Source: Hellea balneolensis DSM 19091
Lineage (GTDB): Bacteria; Pseudomonadota; Alphaproteobacteria; Caulobacterales; Maricaulaceae
Reading direction: 5' to 3'
Assembly: GCF_000428525.1 (NCBI RefSeq)
Contig: NZ_AUAC01000003.1
Coordinates: 620,001 to 684,000 of the forward strand
Length of the DNA: 64,000 bases
Below the pieces are notes generated by a model. That model ran no database searches. It had not been told where the DNA came from and saw only the letters and a program-made list of their open reading frames with translations. Positions 17,449 to 26,293 of the stretch are shown here, in pieces. The position numbers and the translations under genes were made by a program. How positions within the stretch are numbered: position 1 is the stretch's first letter; each line of letters starts with the position of its first letter.

Positions 17449-18324
17449 ATGCGGGTTTTTGATTTTGCGATATTGATGTTGTGTTGCTTGTGTTGGGCAG
17501 GTAATTTTATTGTGAGTTCCTGGGCCGTTGGAGCTCATCCTGTGCCGCCGTTTATGCTCGCTTTTATTCGGGCGGCAATCGTAATGCTGTTCATGTCTCC
17601 ATTTCTGTTTATGAAATGGCCCACTCAGTGGTGGCGCTTAGCGATTGTCTGCGCTTGTGTTGGCCCTATTCACTTGGCCTTTTTATATACAGGTTTGCAA
17701 ACAGCTCCTGCTTCGGGAAGCTCTATTGTCTCGCAAATGTTGATTCCGCTGGCGACCATATTGTCGGTGATATTCTTACGAGAGACAATCGGTTGGGTGA
17801 GGGGGCTTGGAATTATCGGAGCTTTTATTGGGACGATCATCATGATTTATGAGCCCTCGGCGTTGTCCTTTGATGTTGGGCTTATCTATATTTTATGTGC
17901 CTATCTTTCCCTCGCTGTTGGATCTGTGATGATGAAGACTGTAGGCAACGTCGATTGGCAGCAATATGTGACTTGGGTCGCAGTTATGGTTTTTGTGTTG
18001 ATGGGAGCGGCCAGTGCAGTCTTCGAACAGGATCACGTGGCTATTTGGCAGACTTCTAAATGGCCGTTATTAGTCGCTGCCGGATATGCCGCCGTCATGG
18101 TGAGTATAGTTGCTCACGGACAATATTTTAAAATGATAGCGAAATATGATGTTTCCATTGTCGTGCCGCTGACCTTGATGGTGCCCGTCTTTGCCTGTAT
18201 CTTGGCTGTCTTATTTCGAGGTGAAACTATTTTTCCGCGTTATTATATCGGAGCCGCGTTGATATTGCCGTGTGTTTTTATAATCGCAAAGCGCGGGAAA
18301 ACGGCCCCTGTTCAGGAGGACTAA
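17449..18324 (+). CDS. DMT-superfamily (EamA) transporter
   Basis: This 291-residue protein has ten predicted membrane segments arranged as two EamA repeats. Repeat 1 opens with LCCLCWAGNFIVSSWAVG and repeat 2 with YILCAYLSLAVGSVMMK. The C-terminal half contains ISIVAHGQYFKMI-type and VPLTLMVPVFACIL motifs. Such exporters move amino acids, nucleosides or metabolites; the substrate is not predictable. It shares clear motif similarity with the DMT protein at 62620-63522. Its stop abuts the next ATG (TAAATG), so the DUF1801 gene is probably cotranscribed. Confidence 0.85.
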   Translation: MRVFDFAILMLCCLCWAGNFIVSSWAVGAHPVPPFMLAFIRAAIVMLFMSPFLFMKWPTQWWRLAIVCACVGPIHLAFLYTGLQTAPASGSSIVSQMLIPLATILSVIFLRETIGWVRGLGIIGAFIGTIIMIYEPSALSFDVGLIYILCAYLSLAVGSVMMKTVGNVDWQQYVTWVAVMVFVLMGAASAVFEQDHVAIWQTSKWPLLVAAGYAAVMVSIVAHGQYFKMIAKYDVSIVVPLTLMVPVFACILAVLFRGETIFPRYYIGAALILPCVFIIAKRGKTAPVQED

Positions 18325-18762
18325 ATGGCTCAAGCGAGTAACAAGACAGTGCCCTACGAGCTGAAAGTTTCCGATTACATTGCCGCGATAGAAAAAGACG
18401 ACCGCCGGGCAGATTGTCAACAGCTGCACGATATAATGGCAGAGATGACTGGGTGGACGCCTAAAATTTGGGGGAGCACGCTTAAAAGCGGTATCGTCGG
18501 ATTTGGAGAGTATCACTATAAATATGAAAGCGGGCGGGAAGGCGACTCCTTACGCCTTGGCTTTAGCTCCCGCGTGCAAAATATAAGCATTTATATCATG
18601 CCTGGTTATCAGGATTTTTCCGAAGAACTGTCCCGTCTGGGGAAGCATAAAATCGGAAAAGCTTGTCTTTATATCAAGCGCCTGTCGGATGTGGATGAGG
18701 ATGTGTTAAAAGAAATTATGCAAAAAGGATTAGATATAATGGCGGAAAAATACCCGCTATAA
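18325..18762 (+). CDS. DUF1801 domain protein
   Basis: This 145-residue protein matches the DUF1801 (YdhG/YdeI-like) fold in pattern. It has an N-terminal VSDYIAAIEKDDRRADCQQL, WGSTLKSGIVGFGEYHYKYESG in the middle, and KIGKACLYIKRLSDVD near the end. Function is unknown for the family. It directly follows the DMT transporter and precedes a peptidoglycan amidase by 9 bases, all on the plus strand. Confidence 0.75.
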   Translation: MAQASNKTVPYELKVSDYIAAIEKDDRRADCQQLHDIMAEMTGWTPKIWGSTLKSGIVGFGEYHYKYESGREGDSLRLGFSSRVQNISIYIMPGYQDFSEELSRLGKHKIGKACLYIKRLSDVDEDVLKEIMQKGLDIMAEKYPL

Positions 18763-18771
18763 ACCGACCTT

Positions 18772-19527
18772 ATGAATATAACTCAAGTACCTTCGCCCAA
18801 TTTTGATGATCGTACTCTGCCGATCTCGCTTTTGATTTTGCATTATACCGGCATGCAATCTGGGAAGGCGGCGCTGGAGCGCATGTGCGATTCTGAGGCT
18901 AAAGTCAGCGCGCATTATATGGTCGAAGAGGATGGCCATGTCTTTCAGTTAGTCGATGAGGACAAACGCGCTTGGCATGCCGGCGTGTCAGAATGGCAGG
19001 GAGAGTCCAATATAAATTCCAATTCCATAGGTATTGAAATCGTCAATGGCGGACATGACTGGCCGCGTGTAGATGGCAGCTTGCCACCTTTTCCGGATGT
19101 GCAAATCAATGCTGTCATCGCGCTGTCAAAAGATATCATGAAACGCCATAGTAATCTTACCGTCCTGGGCCATAGCGACATTGCCCCTACGCGAAAGATT
19201 GATCCAGGTGAGCATTTTCCATGGGCGGGATTAGCGGCTGCGGGATTAGGGTATTGGCCGAATGTGTCAGGTAAAGATCGCCGCATATTGTTTGAGCCCG
19301 GAACACGGGATCGTGGTGTGGCAATCTTGCAAAGCGGTCTAGCTCATATTGGCTACGGTGCGAGAGTCACTGGCGTTTTAGACGAGGCCAGCGTAAAGAT
19401 TATAGAGGCCTTTCAACGGCGTTATCGTCCAGACCAGATTGATGGGGTAGTCGATATACATACTATGGAAATCGTCAAAGCGCTGTCAGAGAGTATTCCT
19501 AATCCAGCAGAGTTTCGCCCAATTTAA
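18772..19527 (+). CDS. N-acetylmuramoyl-L-alanine amidase (AmpD/AmiD type)
   Basis: This 251-residue protein has an amidase_2 domain (about 15-150) with zinc ligands His24 (ILHYTG), His134 and Asp144 (GHSDIAPTRKIDPG). Glu89 (IGIEIVN) lies in the active site. A C-terminal peptidoglycan-binding_1 domain follows (about 180-240, VAILQSGLAHIGYG). The enzyme cleaves the amide between muramic acid and the stem peptide. No signal peptide is visible, which would favour a cytosolic recycling role like AmpD, although the extra binding domain is more typical of AmiD. Export by another route cannot be excluded. Confidence 0.88.
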   Translation: MNITQVPSPNFDDRTLPISLLILHYTGMQSGKAALERMCDSEAKVSAHYMVEEDGHVFQLVDEDKRAWHAGVSEWQGESNINSNSIGIEIVNGGHDWPRVDGSLPPFPDVQINAVIALSKDIMKRHSNLTVLGHSDIAPTRKIDPGEHFPWAGLAAAGLGYWPNVSGKDRRILFEPGTRDRGVAILQSGLAHIGYGARVTGVLDEASVKIIEAFQRRYRPDQIDGVVDIHTMEIVKALSESIPNPAEFRPI

Positions 19528-19562
19528 TTTCGTGTTTTCCCATATACATATATATGTCAATT

Positions 19563-21926
19563 TTATGCAGCGCTGATGCCTAATTCAGTAGTGTTAGGTG
19601 TCTCATTCCGCCGTGGTGTTAGCCATTTGGACAGGCACTGAATCAAGTCCTTTTTTGCCAAGGGCTTTTGTAAAATTTCGTCCATACCGCTTTGAGCAAG
19701 ATATTGAGCATCAGGGTCTAAACCTGCTGTGAAGCCAATTATGGGTGTGTGATCAGAGTTGTACTCATTTTCGTAGTTGCGAATAAACTTGATCGCATCA
19801 AAACCATCAGTAGCACTTAAAGCATCGTCGATGAATATCAGGTCAAATTTTGTTGTCTTGCAGGCGCGTGCAGCTAACAAGCCTGTATTCACGTAAGTTA
19901 AATTAATGCGGGGGTCGGGTAGGAAAGTCTGAAACCTCATCCGATGAGCTATATCATTATCAACAATTAGTAAGTTGAGTTTTTCGTGAGGCTCCGTCTC
20001 TGAATCAGAGCCAGACTCAGTTAGACTACCTTTCTCTTCTGCGGCGTGGCCAAATTTGCTTGAGGTTAAGTCTTGTGCATTTGCCTTCTGTAAAGGTAGC
20101 TCCAATGTAAAACTGGATCCTATGCCCGGTTCCGAGCTGGCATATAGCGTTCCTCCCATTGCAGATGCGAGGCTACGCGAAATGGAGAGGCCTAGACCTG
20201 TTCCCCCATATTCGCGAGTTGTCGAGCCTTCTGCCTGAGTGAATTTATCAAATATCAGCTCTAATTTATCTGCTGCGATACCGATGCCGGTATCTTTAAT
20301 ATTAAATTTTACTAGAGTTTCACCGTTGATGTCCTCACCGCTAACATTTACGTTTATTCTGCCCTCATGGGTAAATTTGATAGCGTTTCCAATTAGGTTT
20401 GAAATAACCTGCTTTATGCGGTTTCCATCCGTAATAAATGATTTAGCTATTTGAGGATTGTAATTAAATGTCAGCTCTAGCCCTTTTTCCGCTGCCGTCG
20501 GGTGAAGTAAGTCAACAGTCTCTTTGATCACGTTTTCCAAATCACATGGAACTAAATCTATCGAGAGTTTTCCGGCTTCTAATTTTGAATAATCTAAAAT
20601 ATCACTGATGATTTTAACCAGATGATGTCCGGATTTACTTATGATGTCCGCACATGATTTTTGTTTGTCGGTTAGATTGGTCATCTTAAGGACATCGATC
20701 ATCCCCAGAACACCATTCATAGGCGTTCTGATTTCATGGCTCATATTTGCAAGAAATTCTGATTTGGCTTTATTGGCCGCCTCAGCTGCTTCTTTTGCCT
20801 TCAAGAGTGACTGTTCCGAAGCTTTGGCTTTGGAAATGTCGCGAACGTATATAATGAATATCTCACCATCTGAACTTCGGCTTCGGGAAATCGCCATCTC
20901 AGAAACGAATATCTCTTGATTAGCTTTAATAGCTTGGATTTCAATTCTTTTGTTTGAATTTTCCGAAAAGCTAAGGTTTCTTAGTTTTGTGAGTTTTTCA
21001 TGAAATGCGTTCTGCGAAATGTCCGAAATGACGAACTCTGAAATATTTTTTCCAATCGTCTCTTTTTGATCGTAACCAAATATGCGCTGAGCTGAGCGAT
21101 TGAACTCAAGAATTTTAGAGTCAGCGTTAATAATTATAATTCCATCTAAAGAGCTTGAGAAGGTGGCTTCTAATTGTTCTTGAAATATGTCTGATTTGGC
21201 TTTGGTGGTTTTTAGCTCACTAACGTCAAAGGCGGTTACCAAAAGCGCATTTTCACCTTGCTCGGAATCCAAGCATAGCTTTACGCTCAAATCGAACCAT
21301 CTTTCGCCGTAAGATGTATTAAGTTTTGTAACTTTGCGGCTATCTCCATGCTTGCGGCAAACAGATCGAATATGTCTATAGTCTTTTTGATTTAGAAAAA
21401 GGCTTTCTAAAGGGGTGTCAGTTCCCGGGAGCGCATTCCACGCAGCTGGGTTTTTATACAAGGGTTTTCCGTCGGTATTAAAAAGTGCAATGATTACATC
21501 GGTGTGCAATAGAGCTTGAGTGCTTCGAATATTACTACTGGCTTCGCCACTAATTGTCCCCATAGCCTCACATAGCATCGCCATGCGACCGTCAGACATT
21601 AGAAACCCGCTATAAATCATATCAAGTGTTATTGGTGTTTCATTAGGATGCAGGGTCCAAGCCTCGTTAAACTGAGCGCCATGCGAAATGAATCCCGCTT
21701 GATATTGCCGAAGTCTTTCAGCAACGGTTGAAGACATGCCCTTTGAAAGATCTCTTGCAGTTAATGAGGCCTCATCTTCCGCTCCCCAAAGTCTACAGGC
21801 TTCATCATTAGCATAGGCGATGCAGTAATTATCTGTATCATAAACCCAAATGGGAGTTCTTAGCCTACGGGCCAAAGAAAACGGATCAGCTAAGCTGTTT
21901 TGATAAATGTGGGTCGCTGGGCTCAT
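19563..21926 (-). CDS. soluble hybrid sensor histidine kinase with PAS domains
   Basis: This 787-residue protein carries three PAS-like segments (about 15-125, 140-240 and 248-368). A HisKA domain follows with phospho-acceptor His397 (MSHEIRTPMNG). The HATPase domain has Asn514 (NLIGNAIKF), DTGIGI near 545 and GGTGLGLSIS near 574. The C-terminal receiver (about 650-770) has Asp700 as likely phospho-site (LIFIDDALSATDG), a threonine in GFTA and lysine in LQKP. No membrane segment or HPt domain is seen, so it senses a cytoplasmic signal and needs a separate phosphotransfer partner. The usual MP after the receiver aspartate is LS here. No response regulator is adjacent. Confidence 0.9.
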   Translation of the reverse strand: MSPATHIYQNSLADPFSLARRLRTPIWVYDTDNYCIAYANDEACRLWGAEDEASLTARDLSKGMSSTVAERLRQYQAGFISHGAQFNEAWTLHPNETPITLDMIYSGFLMSDGRMAMLCEAMGTISGEASSNIRSTQALLHTDVIIALFNTDGKPLYKNPAAWNALPGTDTPLESLFLNQKDYRHIRSVCRKHGDSRKVTKLNTSYGERWFDLSVKLCLDSEQGENALLVTAFDVSELKTTKAKSDIFQEQLEATFSSSLDGIIIINADSKILEFNRSAQRIFGYDQKETIGKNISEFVISDISQNAFHEKLTKLRNLSFSENSNKRIEIQAIKANQEIFVSEMAISRSRSSDGEIFIIYVRDISKAKASEQSLLKAKEAAEAANKAKSEFLANMSHEIRTPMNGVLGMIDVLKMTNLTDKQKSCADIISKSGHHLVKIISDILDYSKLEAGKLSIDLVPCDLENVIKETVDLLHPTAAEKGLELTFNYNPQIAKSFITDGNRIKQVISNLIGNAIKFTHEGRINVNVSGEDINGETLVKFNIKDTGIGIAADKLELIFDKFTQAEGSTTREYGGTGLGLSISRSLASAMGGTLYASSEPGIGSSFTLELPLQKANAQDLTSSKFGHAAEEKGSLTESGSDSETEPHEKLNLLIVDNDIAHRMRFQTFLPDPRINLTYVNTGLLAARACKTTKFDLIFIDDALSATDGFDAIKFIRNYENEYNSDHTPIIGFTAGLDPDAQYLAQSGMDEILQKPLAKKDLIQCLSKWLTPRRNETPNTTELGISAA

Positions 21927-22079
21927 GCTCTCTGTATAGCTGCGTAATCAAATTATTAGCAGCCCACATTACTGCCACCTAAATTTAGTATAAGAAAATA
22001 CTTACTTAAGTTATAAATAAATTACTTAAGAGACTGAAAACTGCAATTGAACTCTCAAGTATAATTTCGCTCTTCTTTG

Positions 22080-23045
22080 CTAGTCCATCGTCAAAATAAC
22101 TTTCCCCATCGCGCGTCTTTGCGTCAGCTCATCGCACGCCTTGGCAAAGTCTTCTAGCGGATAGGTGTTGCTGATGCGCGGCTTAATCTTGCCCGCTTTA
22201 TACATGCCCAAGATTTCGTCCATATTGGCTTGGTGGGTTTTCGGGTCTTTCATGGTCCATGTGCCCCAGAAGACGCCGCGAATATCTATGGATTTTAAAA
22301 GGGCGAGGTTTAGGGGAATTTTTGGAATCTCGCCGCCCGCAAAGCCAATGACGAGGTAACGGCCATACCAGTTGAGGGTTCGCATGGCCGGCTCTGCGAA
22401 TTTATCTCCGACGGGATCGTAGACGACATCGCATCCGCCGAGTTCTTTGACGCGGGCTTTCAAATCTTCGTTCGTATAATTGATAAGCTCATCTGCGCCG
22501 TGCTCGCTGCAGACCGCGAGTTTTTCATCCGTTGAGGCGGCAGCAATAACTTTCGCGCCCATAGCTTTTCCAAGCTCAACGGCTGCGAGGCCAACTCCGC
22601 CCGCCGCACCGAGCACTAACAACGTTTCGCCCTCTTGCAGTTGAGCGCGTTGTTTAAGGCCGTAATAGGATGTTCCGTAAACAAGGGCCATACCAGCGGC
22701 TGTCTCAAAGGGCATATCGCCAATCGGCCATGTCACCATCATCGGGGCGAGGGCTTCGGACGCGAAGCCGCCATGTTGCACCATAGCGGCAACGCGGTCA
22801 CCGACTTTAAGATGCGGGACGTCATCAGCCAGTTCCGTGATTATACCTGCGCATTCACTTCCCGGTGTGAAGGGGAAGGGCGGACGGATTTGATATTTAC
22901 CCTCAACCATCAAAATATCAGGGAAGTTTAGTCCTGCGGCTTTCACATCAATACGAATGTGGCCGGGTTTCATGGGTTGGGAAGGCTGTTCTAAGACTTT
23001 GTGCTCGGTATAGGGTTTGAAGCTTTCAACGGTGAGGGCTTTCAT
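22080..23045 (-). CDS. zinc-free MDR-family NAD(P)H:quinone oxidoreductase-like enzyme
   Basis: This is a 321-residue protein. The ATG at 23045 is chosen because TTGGAGACC stands 5-10 bases before it; an upstream TTG would consume that site. It has the N-terminal GroES-like domain (AAGLNFPDILMVEGKY, FTPGSECAGII) and the Rossmann motif GAAGGVGLAAVELGKAMG near 145. The structural zinc cysteines of alcohol dehydrogenases are missing, as in quinone oxidoreductases and enoyl reductases. In this catabolic setting it may reduce an enoyl or enone intermediate (inference). It follows the TIGR03084 gene by 12 bases. Confidence 0.85.
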   Translation of the reverse strand: MKALTVESFKPYTEHKVLEQPSQPMKPGHIRIDVKAAGLNFPDILMVEGKYQIRPPFPFTPGSECAGIITELADDVPHLKVGDRVAAMVQHGGFASEALAPMMVTWPIGDMPFETAAGMALVYGTSYYGLKQRAQLQEGETLLVLGAAGGVGLAAVELGKAMGAKVIAAASTDEKLAVCSEHGADELINYTNEDLKARVKELGGCDVVYDPVGDKFAEPAMRTLNWYGRYLVIGFAGGEIPKIPLNLALLKSIDIRGVFWGTWTMKDPKTHQANMDEILGMYKAGKIKPRISNTYPLEDFAKACDELTQRRAMGKVILTMD

Positions 23046-23057
23046 GAGGGTCTCCAA

Positions 23058-23864
23058 TTAAACTTTATATCTTGTGTTTGGGGCGGGTGGTGTTTCAGGG
23101 CTGCCGGCAAAACATTGCGCCATACCCATCCAAGCCGTGGCGGCTTCGCCTGTCATTTTGAGTTTGGTGTCCGCGATGTTACGGCACTGGGTAACGACTT
23201 GGGAAAATTCTGTGGCCGTGCCTTCGACGCGATTATCCTCTTGCGGGTCATTCCATTCCCAAATGTCTCCGCTCGGCGCGGTGAGGCGGACATAGGGTTT
23301 GGGAAGTATGGGCGCTTGGCCTTTAACCTTGAACGACCAGCTATAGGTCGTGACCCCTATATGGGCGACATTTTTTAAGCGGTCGCCATCTTCGCGGTCT
23401 TTACTAAGTATATCATAAATGGCTTGGGAGTGAGCCCAGGCTTCCATCTGCCGCGCGATGATGGCCGAGCGAGCATTCATTTCGAGTCCGGCCCATTTCA
23501 CGCGTAGATCCGGTTCCGTGCGATGATAGGCTTTGGCCAAAGCGGCATATGTCTCTGTCCATGCCGCATAAAGCTGCTGCCCTGTCTCAAAGCCGTTATC
23601 GGCGGCCCATTGCCGATGCATATCTTGATGAGTTTTACCGCCTTGAAAAACTTCTATGGCACGGGTCATAATTTCTAAATATTTTGGTTCATCCGTGAGT
23701 GTCCAAAACGCCACTAAATTCCAGAGATGGAGATGTGCGAGGACATCAAATATCGTCCAGTCTTTAAATTGGGTGATGGTATCATAGTCAGTGACGTTGA
23801 GCGGTTTGAGTAAGCCCGCTATTGCGTTGCTTTCCGCTTTAAAATCCAAGGCTTCGTTAATCAT
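23058..23864 (-). CDS. TIGR03084-family DinB-like metal-binding protein
   Basis: This 268-residue protein has an N-terminal four-helix bundle of the DinB/maleylpyruvate-isomerase type. Likely metal ligands are His in DVLAHLHLWN near 47 and Glu and His in RQMEAWAHSQ near 140. The C-terminal half is the SCP-2-like part typical of the TIGR03084 group (TYSWSFKVKGQ, WEWNDP). The biochemical role is unestablished; members often sit beside acyl-CoA genes. It is divergent from the acyl-CoA dehydrogenase pair, with a palindrome in the shared gap. Confidence 0.78.
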   Translation of the reverse strand: MINEALDFKAESNAIAGLLKPLNVTDYDTITQFKDWTIFDVLAHLHLWNLVAFWTLTDEPKYLEIMTRAIEVFQGGKTHQDMHRQWAADNGFETGQQLYAAWTETYAALAKAYHRTEPDLRVKWAGLEMNARSAIIARQMEAWAHSQAIYDILSKDREDGDRLKNVAHIGVTTYSWSFKVKGQAPILPKPYVRLTAPSGDIWEWNDPQEDNRVEGTATEFSQVVTQCRNIADTKLKMTGEAATAWMGMAQCFAGSPETPPAPNTRYKV

Positions 23865-23900
23865 GGCTGCTCATCCTGCAAGTCATCTCATCTGTTGATT

Positions 23901-23920
23901 ATATGCAATTATGTGCATAT
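23901..23920. promoter_or_regulatory. 20-bp palindrome in divergent promoter, probable operator
   Basis: ATATGCA (23901-23907) and TGCATAT (23914-23920) form a perfect 7-6-7 inverted repeat. It lies in the 90-base gap between the minus-strand TIGR03084 gene (start 23864) and the plus-strand acyl-CoA dehydrogenase (start 23955). It differs from the CCGAAC palindrome of the TetR regulon, so another regulator is implied. Confidence 0.5.
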
Positions 23921-23954
23921 CAAGAGAGTGGTTACAAGGAAATTACGAGGGTCT

Positions 23955-25154
23955 ATGTCCGCTGAAATTGCAGAGTTTGAGAAAGACGCTTTAGGTTGGT
24001 TCGCGGAGAACACGCCGGGGGCGCAGGATTTCATGTTGCCGCTGACCTTTATGGAAGTGGGCACGAATCAGCAATTTGAATTTCTGCGCGATTGGCAACG
24101 CAAAGTTTATGAGGCGGGCTATCTGGGCGCGGCATGGCCAAAGGAATATGGCGGAGGCGGTCTCACCCAAGCGCATCAAGATGTCGCCACCAAAGCTATG
24201 AAGGCTCATAATGCGCCGATTATGTTTAACACCATTGGCTTGGGTTGGGCGGGCCCTCTCATCCTCGATATGGGAACAGAGGCGCATAAACAAAAATACA
24301 TTAAAGGGATTTTAAACGCCGAAGATGTCTGGTGTCAGGGTTTTTCGGAACCTGAAAATGGATCGGATTTAGGCAATGCGCAATTGCGGGCTGTGCGAGA
24401 TGGTGATGAATATGTTCTCAATGGCTCCAAGATTTGGACGACCCATGGGCATTACGCGAAATATATGATCTTGCTGGCGCGGACGGATTTTGACGCGCCA
24501 AATAAATATGCAGGGCTGAGCTTTTTTCTCTCGCCTATGCGCGTGGCTGGGATTGAGACTCATAAAATCCGCAAATTGACGGGTGAACACGGCTTTACGC
24601 AAACATTCTTTACCGACGCCCGTATTCCTGCCGATGGCTTAATGGGCGCGGAAGGCGCGGGTTGGCAAGTTGCCATGCAAACGCTTATGTATGAACGCAA
24701 TGCCAAAGGCGGGCAGGCAGGCGGTTATTCCATCACAGAGGTTAATCCGCTCGAAATTTTGGAGTTAGCGCGAAAGGCCGAGCGCGGCGGAAAGCCAGTA
24801 TTAGAAGATCCTGTCATTCGCGAGCGTTTGGTTGATTTCATGATTGAAGCGCAGGCTATGCGCCAAAATGCAGGGCGGGCTAAGCTGCCGCCGCTTAATC
24901 AAGATTGCCCGCAAGCGCTCCCCCTTATGTCAAAGCTGGTCATGACGGAGTATATGAGAGAGATAAATCAATTCGCGCTCAGCTTACAGGGGACGAAGGC
25001 TGGCTATTATGTAGACGAGCCCAATGCGGTGGATGATGGCTATTGGCATCGGGGCTATCTCAATGCCTTCTCGGCGACGATTGGCGGGGGCACCTCGCAA
25101 ATTCAGCGAAACATCATTGGCGAGCATGCGCTTGGCCTTCCCAAGACGCGGTAG
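23955..25154 (+). CDS. acyl-CoA dehydrogenase, first of a pair
   Basis: This is a 399-residue protein. The start at 23955 is preferred because GAGGG precedes it; the longer frame runs through the upstream palindrome. Motifs are YGGGGLTQAHQDVATKAM near 73, GFSEPENGSDL near 128, LNGSKIWTTHGHYAKYM near 155 and the C-terminal SATIGGGTSQIQRNII, where glycine replaces the MCAD-type catalytic glutamate. The next gene, 6 bases on, encodes a second, shorter dehydrogenase. Adjacent pairs of this kind form alpha2-beta2 enzymes acting on steroid side-chain CoA esters in Actinobacteria (FadE28-FadE29 type); heterotetramer formation here is inferred. Confidence 0.87.
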   Translation: MSAEIAEFEKDALGWFAENTPGAQDFMLPLTFMEVGTNQQFEFLRDWQRKVYEAGYLGAAWPKEYGGGGLTQAHQDVATKAMKAHNAPIMFNTIGLGWAGPLILDMGTEAHKQKYIKGILNAEDVWCQGFSEPENGSDLGNAQLRAVRDGDEYVLNGSKIWTTHGHYAKYMILLARTDFDAPNKYAGLSFFLSPMRVAGIETHKIRKLTGEHGFTQTFFTDARIPADGLMGAEGAGWQVAMQTLMYERNAKGGQAGGYSITEVNPLEILELARKAERGGKPVLEDPVIRERLVDFMIEAQAMRQNAGRAKLPPLNQDCPQALPLMSKLVMTEYMREINQFALSLQGTKAGYYVDEPNAVDDGYWHRGYLNAFSATIGGGTSQIQRNIIGEHALGLPKTR

Positions 25155-25160
25155 GCGGAT

Positions 25161-26291
25161 ATGAGTGGAGTTACGAAAATCGGATTTACTGAAGAGCAGA
25201 TAGATATGCTTAGTGCGGCGGAGCGTTTCTGCCGCGAAAAATCGCCCATGGAAAAAGTGCGCAAACTCATGGAGAGCGAGCGCGGCTTTGATGCTGATGT
25301 CTGGAAAGAGATAGGCCCGCTAGGGTGGCTCGGTATTGCTATCCCCGAAGAATATGGCGGGGTGGGCCTGTCGCTAACCGAGGTCGTGCCTGTCGTTGAG
25401 CAAATGGCGCGCCGCATGATGCACTCGCCATTTGTCGCGACGACTTTGGCTGCGCAGGCTGTCATTATGGGTGGCGATGATTTTCAGAAAAAGAAGTTAT
25501 TGCCAGAAATTGCGCAAGGTGCAGCTGCTACAGTCGCATTATCTGAACGGAACGCAGATTGGAATTTAGAGAATATTGATACAACTGCGCGCTTCGATAA
25601 GACGGGCTATGTATTGTCTGGAGTAAAAACATTCGTAGCAGATATTTATGCTGCAAAATGGGTGATTGTCAGTGCCAAGATGGAGGGCGGTCATATTGGT
25701 TTATTTATTGTCCCAACAGATGCCCTTTACGGAGAAGCTATCCGTCGAGAGATAATTATCGATGAAACTAAAAGGTCATATGAGTTGTTTTTGGATAAGG
25801 TATTTGTTGATGAAGAGGCGCTACTAGACGACAGCCTGTCATCGCAAATTCTTGAGCATATCCACCTCGCTGCAAACCTGCTCAGCGCCGCCGAACTTAC
25901 AGGTGCGGCACAATCCTGTATCGATTACACCGTCGAATATCTCGGCACGCGGAAACAATTCGGAAAACTTATTGGCGCATTCCAGGCCTTGAAGCATCCG
26001 ACAGTTGATGCCTTTGTCGATTACCAAAAGTCTCGCTCGCTCCTATATACGGCGGCTTATAATTTCGCGCAGCAAGGCGAGGGTGAAGTTGCGGTTCGAA
26101 TGGCTAAGGTTAAGGCCGAAGAGACGCTCTCATTCGCGGCGGATCGCTCTATTCAATTCCATGGCGGCTTTGGATTTACTTATGATTGCGACGCGCAGTT
26201 ATACCGTCGGCGCGCTATTTTCCTCGCCAGTCAATATGGGGATGCGCGCTATCACAAACAGAAACTCGCTGATTTGCTACTAAAGGCATAA
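25161..26291 (+). CDS. acyl-CoA dehydrogenase, second of a pair
   Basis: This 376-residue acyl-CoA dehydrogenase has GWLGIAIPEEYGGVGLSL near 54. Its middle domain is degenerate: the usual E-P-G-S-D loop is replaced by a weak SERNADWNLEN. The C-terminal domain is well conserved, with RKQFGKLIGAFQALKHP near 265 and RSIQFHGGFGFTYDCDAQLY near 330. The last motif is typical of the catalytic subunit of heteromeric steroid acyl-CoA dehydrogenases. The loss of FAD-binding residues in the middle domain and the tight linkage to the preceding gene support a two-subunit enzyme. The racemase gene follows after 2 bases. Confidence 0.87.
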   Translation: MSGVTKIGFTEEQIDMLSAAERFCREKSPMEKVRKLMESERGFDADVWKEIGPLGWLGIAIPEEYGGVGLSLTEVVPVVEQMARRMMHSPFVATTLAAQAVIMGGDDFQKKKLLPEIAQGAAATVALSERNADWNLENIDTTARFDKTGYVLSGVKTFVADIYAAKWVIVSAKMEGGHIGLFIVPTDALYGEAIRREIIIDETKRSYELFLDKVFVDEEALLDDSLSSQILEHIHLAANLLSAAELTGAAQSCIDYTVEYLGTRKQFGKLIGAFQALKHPTVDAFVDYQKSRSLLYTAAYNFAQQGEGEVAVRMAKVKAEETLSFAADRSIQFHGGFGFTYDCDAQLYRRRAIFLASQYGDARYHKQKLADLLLKA

Positions 26292-26293
26292 GC

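Noticed and set aside
19538-19557. ACATATATATGT-like palindrome between the amidase and the histidine kinase
   Set aside because: A simple AT alternation in a short convergent gap; no evidence that it is more than low-complexity DNA.
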